Positions 40,231-46,347 of a stretch of DNA of 46,347 nt are shown here, in pieces. This DNA comes from Acidimicrobiales bacterium (GTDB taxonomy: Bacteria; Actinomycetota; Acidimicrobiia; Acidimicrobiales; SZUA-35), in NCBI GenBank assembly GCA_024638815.1, contig JAHEJM010000019.1:1-46347 (forward strand), in the 5' to 3' direction. Both the position numbers and the translations under genes were made by a program. Below the pieces are notes generated by a model. It was not told the DNA's origin, ran no database searches, and was given only the letters and a program-made list of their open reading frames with translations. Numbering within the stretch: the first letter of the stretch is position 1; the number at the start of each line of letters is the position of its first letter.

Positions 40231-41004
40231 TCATGCCGGGGCAAGGAGGTCGGCCGTGTGGAGCGATCGACGCAGGTCGGCGGCGAATCTGGCGGTTGGT
40301 GCTCCGTCGACGATCCGGTGGTCGACGGTGATCGTCAGTGGCAAGACCAGGCGACTGACGATTTGGTCGTCGACAACTTGCGGTTGGGGTGCAATACCGC
40401 CGACGACGATGGTCAGTGACGACAGGGTCGGGGCGGAAATCCCGAAGCCGCCACCTCCTCCGAACATGCCGACCGAGGTGAGCGAGACGGTGCCGGTCCG
40501 CTGTCTCAGGTAGATTGATCGACTCGCCAGCTTGTAGCCAAGTCTCACGAGTCCGGGCACGGCGGCGATTGACGGAAGCTCGCGATTCGACAGCCGCCCA
40601 CCCGGACTGGCTTTCGGGTCGTGCTGAATCGTGCGGATCTCCTCGCTGATATCGGCGACCGTGCGTGAGTCGGCATCGACTACCAGGTGAGCGAGAGGGA
40701 AAGCACCTGTGGGGGTCGTCACCTCGACCAGCGTTGCGATGTCGACATGGCTGTGCAGAATCAGGCGGCCCCGCCAGTCCCGGTAGCCGTGAACCTCGGG
40801 GTGACGAGCCACGGCTCTCCCCACGCAGGCGGCGACGAACGCCGTCATCGACAAGGGGGGATCCGCGGCCAGGAGTCGGCGTCGGGCCGACGTGACATCC
40901 ACCTCGATCAGCCCGTGGATGGGAATCTGGGCCCGCCCGGTCCTCAACGCCTCGGTGACCAGCCGTCTGCTGCGAGGAATCGTGCGTACTTCGATCGATC
41001 GCAT
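40231..41004 (-). CDS. Stand-alone 2-oxoacid dehydrogenase E2-type acyltransferase domain
   Basis: The 257-residue product corresponds to the catalytic core of dihydrolipoamide acyltransferases without the lipoyl and peripheral-subunit-binding domains. The active-site signature is TVDHRIVDGAP (HxxxDG). GFGISAPTLSSLTIVVGGIA and PLSMTAFVAACVGRAVARHP are other family segments. A five-glycine run (MFGGGGGFG) lies where trimer-contact residues are usual. It may be an acyltransferase with a different acceptor, as it cannot swing its own lipoyl arm. It stands alone, leftward, 79 bases from the DUF77 gene. Confidence 0.8.
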   Translation of the reverse strand: MRSIEVRTIPRSRRLVTEALRTGRAQIPIHGLIEVDVTSARRRLLAADPPLSMTAFVAACVGRAVARHPEVHGYRDWRGRLILHSHVDIATLVEVTTPTGAFPLAHLVVDADSRTVADISEEIRTIQHDPKASPGGRLSNRELPSIAAVPGLVRLGYKLASRSIYLRQRTGTVSLTSVGMFGGGGGFGISAPTLSSLTIVVGGIAPQPQVVDDQIVSRLVLPLTITVDHRIVDGAPTARFAADLRRSLHTADLLAPA

Positions 41005-41156
41005 GTCTTGATTCGGCGTCAGGGCGGCCCGGAGTGGCCAGAGGCCAAGGTCCCTATCCCGAGGGTCGTAACCGAACGATAACTTGACAAAACGTTAAAT
41101 GATCTGAAAGCCTTTCCCCGTTCGAGGGCGTAGACCGTGGGAGACTTGACACTCGA
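41005..41156. promoter_or_regulatory. Divergent promoter region before the BMP-type ABC importer
   Basis: The gap has an unusually A/T-rich patch around 41070-41110. It contains a perfect TTGACA at 41084-41089 and AACG...CGTT inverted copies on either side. A second TTGACA lies nine bases from the rightward ATG, and GCGTAGACC before it could serve as a -10. Promoters for both directions are likely, but I cannot place them exactly. Confidence 0.4.
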
Positions 41157-42302
41157 ATGAACCATCGATTGTCGGGCCTGCTCATTCCTGCCGCCGCCGT
41201 GGTGGCAGCCCTGCTCATCGGCGCGCTCATGATCCTGGCCCTGGGGGCCAACCCGGTCGACGGCTACCGGGAGCTGTTCATCGGGGCATTCGGCAGTGGC
41301 GACGCCCTGGCCGATACTGCGGTCCGGGCCATGCCCCTGCTGCTCGTCGGTGTGGGAATCTGCGTGGCCTTTCGGGCCAAGGTCATCAACATCGGCGGTG
41401 AGGGACAGATCATTGCCGGGGCCCTGGTGTCGACGGTGACCGTCTTGGTCGTGCCCGGACTGCCGTCGCTCATCCTGATCCCGCTGGTGTTGGTGGCCGG
41501 AATGATCGGCGGCGGATTCTGGGGTGCCATTCCCGGAGCCCTGAAGGCCTACCTCTCGGTCAACGAGATCCTGAGCACGATCATGTTGAACATCGTGGCT
41601 GTGCAGATCATGAACTATCTGCTGCGTGACCCCCTGATCGATCCCGAGGAAATCGAGCGAGGAACCAGAATCCCCCAGACCGAGCGGCTGTCGGAAAACG
41701 CCGACCTGCCCATCCTGCTCGACGGCACCCGACTGCACCTGGGTGTGGTGGTGGCGGTGATGGCCGCCGTGGTGGCCTGGGCCTTTCTGTGGCGAACCAC
41801 CATCGGCTTCAAGGTCAGGGCGGTGGGCCAGAACCCGGCCGCCGCCGGGTATGCCGGCATGCCGGTCAAGCGGATGACATTGTTGGCCCTGACCTACTCC
41901 GGGGCCATGTGCGGGCTGGCCGGAGCTGTGCTGGTTTTCGGCAGCCAATCCCACCGTCTCATTACCGACGGCTCGTCCGCCGGTTTCACCGGATCGGCCG
42001 GCTTCAACGGCATCGTGGCCGCCCTCTTCGGCGGACTCCATCCGCTATGGACCATCCCGTCGTCGTTCCTGTTCGGCGGCCTGCTGGTCGGCGCCAACGC
42101 CATGCAGCGAGCCATCCAGATCCCCTCGGCGCTGGCGGTGGGGCTCAACGGTCTGGTCGTCGTGTTCGTGGTCAGCAGCAACCGCATACGGGACCGCATG
42201 CGCCAGCGGTCCGAACTGGCCGCTGCGGCCCGGGCACTGGCTCGCCGAGAGGCCGAGGATGAACAGCACACCGACGACATCGGCGGCAAGGTGGTGGCAT
42301 GA
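41157..42302 (+). CDS. BMP-type ABC transporter permease 1 (nucleoside-type importer)
   Basis: The 381-residue membrane protein belongs to the BPD_transp_2 permeases that serve purine-nucleoside importers (YufP/NupP-like). An N-terminal helix (LIPAAAVVAALLIGALMILA) is followed by PLLLVGVGICVAFRAKVINI, GGEGQIIAGALVSTV and SVNEILSTIMLNIVA. FKVRAVGQNPAAAGYAGM is the cytoplasmic loop that contacts the ATPase. ATG 41157 starts it. The stop overlaps the next permease start, and the C-terminus is a charged 40-residue tail (RQRSELAAAARALARRE). Confidence 0.93.
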   Translation: MNHRLSGLLIPAAAVVAALLIGALMILALGANPVDGYRELFIGAFGSGDALADTAVRAMPLLLVGVGICVAFRAKVINIGGEGQIIAGALVSTVTVLVVPGLPSLILIPLVLVAGMIGGGFWGAIPGALKAYLSVNEILSTIMLNIVAVQIMNYLLRDPLIDPEEIERGTRIPQTERLSENADLPILLDGTRLHLGVVVAVMAAVVAWAFLWRTTIGFKVRAVGQNPAAAGYAGMPVKRMTLLALTYSGAMCGLAGAVLVFGSQSHRLITDGSSAGFTGSAGFNGIVAALFGGLHPLWTIPSSFLFGGLLVGANAMQRAIQIPSALAVGLNGLVVVFVVSSNRIRDRMRQRSELAAAARALARREAEDEQHTDDIGGKVVA

Positions 42303-43237
42303 TGAGCGAGTTCTTCACCACGTCGGTGCTGATCGCCACCTTCGCCGCCGGGGTTCGTCTTGCCATGCCGTTTCTGCTGGCCGCCCTGGGCGAAACCATG
42401 GGCCAACGCAGCGGTGTTCTCAACCTCGGCGTCGACGGTGTCATGCTGCTCGGTGCGTTCTTCGCCTACTGGACGGTACTGGAGACCGACTCCCGACTGG
42501 GCGGGGTGATGGTCGGCCTGCTCGTCGGTCTGCTCATGGGGGTGCTGTACGCCGTCGTCACCCTGGTTTTCCAGGCGGAACAGGGAATCAGCGGCATCGG
42601 CATCTTCCTGTTCGGCCTGGGCATGAGCGAGCTGCTGTTCCAGGAGCTGGTGGGCACACCACTGCCCATTTCGGCCTTCACCGAGACCAAGATTCCGATT
42701 CTGGGCGACATCCCGTGGCTGGGAGAGATGTTCTTCACCCACAGTCCTCTGGTGTATGCCGCCATCGTGCTGGTGTTCATCCTCACCTGGGTGATCAACA
42801 GCACCACCTTCGGCCTCAACGTGCGGGCGGTGGGGGAGAATCCGGAGGCGGCAGACTCGCTCGGTGTCAGCGTCAACCGAACACGGGCCATCACCATCGT
42901 CATCGGCAACTCCCTGGCCGGGGTGGCCGGGGCCGCCCTCACCATCGAACTCGGAACCTTCCAGAACAACCTGACCAACGGCATCGGCTTCATTGCCGTG
43001 GCCCTCGTCTACTTCGGGGCCTGGCGGCCCTTCGGGGTCCTGGCCGGTTCCCTGCTCTACGGCCTGGTCACCGCCACCGTGACCCAGCTCAAGGTGCTCG
43101 ACATCGTCAGCGGGGCCACGGCCAGCCTGGCCACCACCGCCCCGGCCGTGCTCACCGTGATCGCGTTGGCCGTCATCGCCCGTCGCACCGCCGATCAGCC
43201 CGCTGCCCTGACCGTTCCCTTCAGCCGCAGCGGCTGA
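42299..43237 (+). CDS. BMP-type ABC transporter permease 2
   Basis: The 312-residue partner permease (YufQ/NupQ-like) shows GETMGQRSGVLNLGVDGVML and FQAEQGISGIGIFLFGLGMS. The loop NVRAVGENPEAADSLGVSVN is shared with the first permease. Together they form the channel for a nucleoside or nucleobase, judged from the family. Two ATGs lie in tandem (42299 and 42302), the first overlapping the upstream stop. A 76-base gap with AAGAGGAGAGACAG leads to the binding-protein gene. Confidence 0.93.
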   Translation: MMSEFFTTSVLIATFAAGVRLAMPFLLAALGETMGQRSGVLNLGVDGVMLLGAFFAYWTVLETDSRLGGVMVGLLVGLLMGVLYAVVTLVFQAEQGISGIGIFLFGLGMSELLFQELVGTPLPISAFTETKIPILGDIPWLGEMFFTHSPLVYAAIVLVFILTWVINSTTFGLNVRAVGENPEAADSLGVSVNRTRAITIVIGNSLAGVAGAALTIELGTFQNNLTNGIGFIAVALVYFGAWRPFGVLAGSLLYGLVTATVTQLKVLDIVSGATASLATTAPAVLTVIALAVIARRTADQPAALTVPFSRSG

Positions 43238-43313
43238 GACCCGAACGCTTCCAACCAAGCAACCCGCAAGATGCCGACACAACGTCGGTGAATCAGTCAA
43301 GAGGAGAGACAGA

Positions 43314-44387
43314 ATGACAACCAAACCGAGGTGGAAACTGCTGCTGGCGCTGTTTGCCGTGCTGAGCGTGCTGGGCGCAGCGTGCGGTGACTCCGACGAC
43401 AACGCCGACGATGATGGTGGTGACGAGTCGGTCACCGAGACCGAGGAGTCCAGCGACGATACCGAGACCGAGTCCGGTGATGATGCCGCCGGCGACGGGG
43501 GATCAAGCGACGGTATCCGGATCGCCATCGTGGCCCCCAGCGCCGAGAACGACCTGGCCTTCACCCAGAGCATCGTGGAAGGGGTTGACGCCCTGAACGG
43601 TGTCAGCGACGTTGCCATCACCCCCGGCACCTTCGTGGTCGAGGACGCCGCCACCGCCATTCGCAACTATGCCGACGAGGGCTACGACCTCGTGATCGCC
43701 CACGGCTCCCAGTACGGGGGTCCGTTGCAGGAGATCGCCAAGGAGTTCCCCGACACCGCCTTCGCCTGGGGCACGGCCGAGGACACCTTCGGTCTGGACA
43801 ATGTCTCGTCCTACACCGCAGCAGCCGATGAGGGGGGCTACGTGCTCGGGGCCCTGGCCGCCTCCATGTGCTCGAAGATCGGTGTCGTCGGCCCCATCGC
43901 CGTAGGCGACGCCAAGCTGTACGTCGACGGCTTCACCCTGGGGGCCGAGGACAACGGCGCCGAGGTCGACGTGGTCTACACCGAGTCGTTCTCCGACACC
44001 CAGCTGGCCTCGGAGACGGCGTCGGCCTTCGTACAGAACGGTGCCGACTGTCTGACCGGAACGGCCCAGATGACGGTGGGTGCCATCGGAGTGGCCGAGC
44101 AGGAGGGTCTTCTGTGGTTCGGCACCCAGTCCGATCAGACCCCGGCCGCCGCCGATGGTGTCGTGGTGGCCAACCAGGTCTACCAGTGGGAGTTCGTGCT
44201 CCAGGATCTGGTCGACGACGTCGTCGCCGGCGAAACCGGGGGCAACATCTACGGAATCACGCTGGAGAACAGTGGCCTGGCCATCGACTTCGGAAGCGTG
44301 GAGGTCACCGACGACATGACCACGGTGGTGGACGACACCAGCGCCGCCGTCATCGCCGGCGAGGTTACGACGATCATCGACGGCTGA
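43314..44387 (+). CDS. BMP-family ABC transporter substrate-binding lipoprotein
   Basis: The 357-residue basic-membrane-protein-family lipoprotein has a signal peptide with lipobox LGAAC (Cys24). A long acidic linker of Asp, Glu and Ser (DDNADDDGGDESVTETEESS) follows, then a periplasmic-binding fold. Family segments are RIAIVAPSAENDLAFTQSIV, DLVIAHGSQYGGPLQEIAKE and AFVQNGADCLTGTAQMTVG. In related PnrA/BmpA proteins this fold binds purine nucleosides, so a similar ligand is likely but unproven. It lies between the permease genes and the ATPase gene, six bases before the latter. Confidence 0.93.
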   Translation: MTTKPRWKLLLALFAVLSVLGAACGDSDDNADDDGGDESVTETEESSDDTETESGDDAAGDGGSSDGIRIAIVAPSAENDLAFTQSIVEGVDALNGVSDVAITPGTFVVEDAATAIRNYADEGYDLVIAHGSQYGGPLQEIAKEFPDTAFAWGTAEDTFGLDNVSSYTAAADEGGYVLGALAASMCSKIGVVGPIAVGDAKLYVDGFTLGAEDNGAEVDVVYTESFSDTQLASETASAFVQNGADCLTGTAQMTVGAIGVAEQEGLLWFGTQSDQTPAAADGVVVANQVYQWEFVLQDLVDDVVAGETGGNIYGITLENSGLAIDFGSVEVTDDMTTVVDDTSAAVIAGEVTTIIDG

Positions 44388-44393
44388 TCCCCC

Positions 44394-45917
44394 TTGTCCG
44401 ACCTGCCGTCCCACACCGACATCCCGATGCTGGAAATGCGGGGAATCACGAAACGGTTCCCCGGGGTTCTGGCCAACGATCACGTCAGCTTCGATGTTCG
44501 GGCCGGCGAGGTTCACACGCTGCTCGGGGAGAACGGGGCGGGCAAGAGCACGCTGATGAAGATCCTGTTCGGGCTGTATCGAGCCGACGAGGGCGAGATC
44601 CTGTTCAACGGCAAGCCGTTGCAGATCTCGTCCCCGTCGGCGGCCATTGCCGCCGGCATCGGCATGATCCATCAGCATTTCATGCTGGTGCCGATCCTGA
44701 CGGTGACCGAGAATGTGGCCCTTGGACTGTCGTCGTCAGGGCTCCGGCCCGATCTGGCCGATGTCGAGGACCGGGTGCGGGCCTTGGCCGACGAGTACGG
44801 CTTGCAGGTCGATCCTCGAGCCGAGGTGTGGCAGCTGGCGGTCGGGGAGCGTCAGCGGGTGGAGATCCTCAAGGCGCTCTACCGCGAGGCCCGGCTTCTG
44901 GTACTGGATGAGCCCACTGCAGTGCTGACACCCCAGGAGGTGGACGACTTCTTCGTCACCCTGCGCAAACTGGCCGAGGACGGTCGGGGGTTGATCTTCA
45001 TCTCCCACAAACTGCACGAGGTCCTGGCTCTGTCCGATCGCATCACCGTGTTGCGTGACGGTCGGGTCACCGGTCACACCACGCCGGCCGAGACCAGTCG
45101 CCAACAACTGGCCGAGATGATGGTGGGTCGACCGGTCAAGTTGGCCCCGGACAAGCCGGAGGTCGAGTTCGGCGAGGCCCGCCTGACCATCCACGATCTG
45201 TCGGTTCGAGGTGATCGGGATCACACTGCGGTCGACGGAGTCTCGTTCGAGGTTCGAGCCGGCGAGATACTGGGGATCGCCGGTGTCTCCGGGAACGGTC
45301 AGCGGGAGCTGGCCGAGGCTGTGGCCGGGCTGCGACCACCCGATCAGGGGTCGATCCGGCTCGATGGTGTCGAGGTGGCGGGTGCGTCACCTCGGGAGAT
45401 CCGGGCCGCCGGGTTGGCCTACGTGCCCGAGGAGCGCATGCGTGACGGAGCCATCGGTGCCTTCACCGTCAGCGAGAACCTGATGCTGCTCGATCACGAT
45501 TCGCCGGCCTACTCCCGGCGGGGGTGGCTCGACCTCGGGTCTCTGAACGAGCGGGCCGAACAACTGGTCGAGCGCTTTGCCGTCAAGACTCCGTCGGTCC
45601 ACACCGCCACCCGTTCGCTGTCGGGGGGCAATATCCAGAAGGTCATCTTGGCCCGGGAGATCACCTCGGGCCCGGCGGTGCTGCTGGCGGCCCAGCCGAC
45701 CCGGGGGGTCGACATCGGAGCGGCCGAGTACATCCATCACCAGCTGGTGGAACAGCGTGGGGCCGGAACCGCCATCGTCGTCATCTCCGAGGATCTCGAC
45801 GAGGTGCTGGCTCTGGCCGATCGGGTGGCGGTGATGTTCGAAGGCCGGATCGTGGGCGTGGCCGATCGCGCCGATTGCACGCCTGAGGGCCTCGGACTGC
45901 TCATGGCCGGAGGCTGA
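44394..45917 (+). CDS. ABC transporter ATPase with two nucleotide-binding domains (BMP-type importer)
   Basis: The 507-residue protein is a tandem ATPase of the YufO/RbsA type that powers the adjacent permeases. Domain 1 has Walker [10 protein letters not shown], a signature region [15 protein letters not shown] and Walker [13 protein letters not shown]. Domain 2 has the usual degenerate Walker [10 protein letters not shown], the canonical signature [15 protein letters not shown], and [14 protein letters not shown] after it. The first signature (AVGER) departs from LSGG, as is normal for these proteins. TTG 44394 lies six bases after the binding-protein stop; an ATG at [10 protein letters not shown] is an alternative start 11 codons in. 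Confidence 0.93.
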   Translation: MSDLPSHTDIPMLEMRGITKRFPGVLANDHVSFDVRAGEVHTLLGENGAGKSTLMKILFGLYRADEGEILFNGKPLQISSPSAAIAAGIGMIHQHFMLVPILTVTENVALGLSSSGLRPDLADVEDRVRALADEYGLQVDPRAEVWQLAVGERQRVEILKALYREARLLVLDEPTAVLTPQEVDDFFVTLRKLAEDGRGLIFISHKLHEVLALSDRITVLRDGRVTGHTTPAETSRQQLAEMMVGRPVKLAPDKPEVEFGEARLTIHDLSVRGDRDHTAVDGVSFEVRAGEILGIAGVSGNGQRELAEAVAGLRPPDQGSIRLDGVEVAGASPREIRAAGLAYVPEERMRDGAIGAFTVSENLMLLDHDSPAYSRRGWLDLGSLNERAEQLVERFAVKTPSVHTATRSLSGGNIQKVILAREITSGPAVLLAAQPTRGVDIGAAEYIHHQLVEQRGAGTAIVVISEDLDEVLALADRVAVMFEGRIVGVADRADCTPEGLGLLMAGG

Positions 45918-46016
45918 CCGTGACGGCTTGGCCCGGTCAGGCGGAGGAGGTCCTTTGGCCGGTGAGCCCGAGGTCAAACCGGGAATAGGGGCGCGGTCGG
46001 TGTAGGTTGGCTGGTC

Positions 46017-46347
46017 ATGGCTCCCGACTCCGATCATGGCCGCCACGACGCCATCGTCATCGGTTCCGGCAGCGGTGGGCTCACCGTGGCCGTCGGTCTG
46101 GCCACGCTGGGCCGCTCGGTATTGCTCATCGAACGCCATCAGATGGGCGGCGACTGCACCAACACCGGGTGTATTCCCTCCAAGTCCCTGCTTCACCACG
46201 CCGGCCGCCGACCGTCGTCGGTCAACGACGGCTCGGACGTCCTGGCCCGGGTTCGAGTCCGCCGGGACGAGCTTCGCCATCACGAGGAGGAGCACTTCGG
46301 CGGGATGGACGGTATCGATCTCCGCTACGGCCGGGCCGAACTGCTCG
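46017..46347 (+). CDS. FAD/NAD(P) disulfide oxidoreductase, N-terminal part (partial)
   Basis: An open frame from ATG 46017 runs off the window. It encodes the start of a class I pyridine-nucleotide disulfide oxidoreductase (dihydrolipoamide dehydrogenase/mercuric reductase type). The FAD dinucleotide fold is AIVIGSGSGGLTVAVGLATL, and the redox-active disulfide motif GGDCTNTGCIPSKSLLH follows at about residue 50. The C-terminal NAD and dimer domains lie outside the window, so lipoamide, mercuric or another substrate cannot be distinguished. It is 99 bases downstream of the ABC ATPase on the same strand and probably has its own promoter. Confidence 0.88.
   Translation, partial: MAPDSDHGRHDAIVIGSGSGGLTVAVGLATLGRSVLLIERHQMGGDCTNTGCIPSKSLLHHAGRRPSSVNDGSDVLARVRVRRDELRHHEEEHFGGMDGIDLRYGRAELL

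Overview
This is a GC-rich window of roughly two-thirds G+C with frequent GTG and TTG starts, many 1-4 nt stop/start overlaps, TAnnnT-type -10 boxes and an actinobacterial HypB signature. I infer a chromosomal segment of an actinobacterium, possibly of the class Acidimicrobiia (CAP plus DUF4214 secreted proteins, aromatic catabolism, a sugar ABC importer without its own ATPase). No rRNA, tRNA, phage gene, insertion sequence or CRISPR array was recognised. No gene-free stretch exceeds 300 bases; the longest (26872-27144, 14444-14689, 35821-36056) are described as features.

Layout. (1) 1-9650: a complete [NiFe]-hydrogenase maturation set, with hypA-hypB leftward and hypF-hypC-hypD-hypE rightward. 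A flavin aromatic hydroxylase sits between the two halves and a coclaurine-N-methyltransferase-like enzyme follows. No hydrogenase structural gene lies in the window. (2) 9700-16010: a tightly packed rightward operon of alpha/beta hydrolase, acyl-CoA dehydrogenase, a NicX-type (M29-fold) iron dioxygenase with its metal ligands conserved, a succinate-semialdehyde-type dehydrogenase and a glutamine-synthetase-like ligase. It suggests catabolism of a nitrogen-containing ring compound or amine. Seven 32-bp tandem repeats, each able to form a hairpin, grow out of the dehydrogenase stop codon. (3) 16148-17359: a secreted CAP/DUF4214 protein. (4) 17388-23632: a homoprotocatechuate-type ring-cleavage cluster. 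The leftward arm is an acetoacetate-decarboxylase-family protein, a P450 and an HpaD-like class III extradiol dioxygenase. The rightward arm is an HpaG-like FAH-fold enzyme and an HpaE-like aldehyde dehydrogenase. A MarR regulator lies between them, with a striking near-perfect palindrome just upstream of the leftward arm. (5) 23797-24081: a stand-alone Lrp/AsnC effector domain.

(6) 24291-32435: a surface-glycan or sulfation locus and the most unusual part of the window. A three-gene coupled operon (sulfotransferase, coiled-coil protein, unknown protein) is followed by two large genes that share a duplicated leader, ribosome site and N-terminal sulfotransferase domain. The first is fused to a methyltransferase; the second to a coiled coil, repeats and two glycosyltransferase domains. 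(7) 32566-35820: BioY, a DsbA-fold protein diverging from an XRE regulator with a probable leaderless promoter, and an MFS exporter. (8) 36057-39450: a carbohydrate ABC importer (binding protein and two permeases, no ATPase) closed by a 52-nt hairpin. (9) 39527-41004: an HTH regulator coupled to a thiamine-binding DUF77 protein, and a lone E2-type acyltransferase domain. (10) 41157-45917: a BMP-family (nucleoside-type) ABC importer complete with ATPase. (11) 46017-end: the start of a pyridine-nucleotide disulfide oxidoreductase.

Functions are assigned from recognised motifs by eye; no database search was run. Substrates of the catabolic clusters, transporters and glycan enzymes are inferences.
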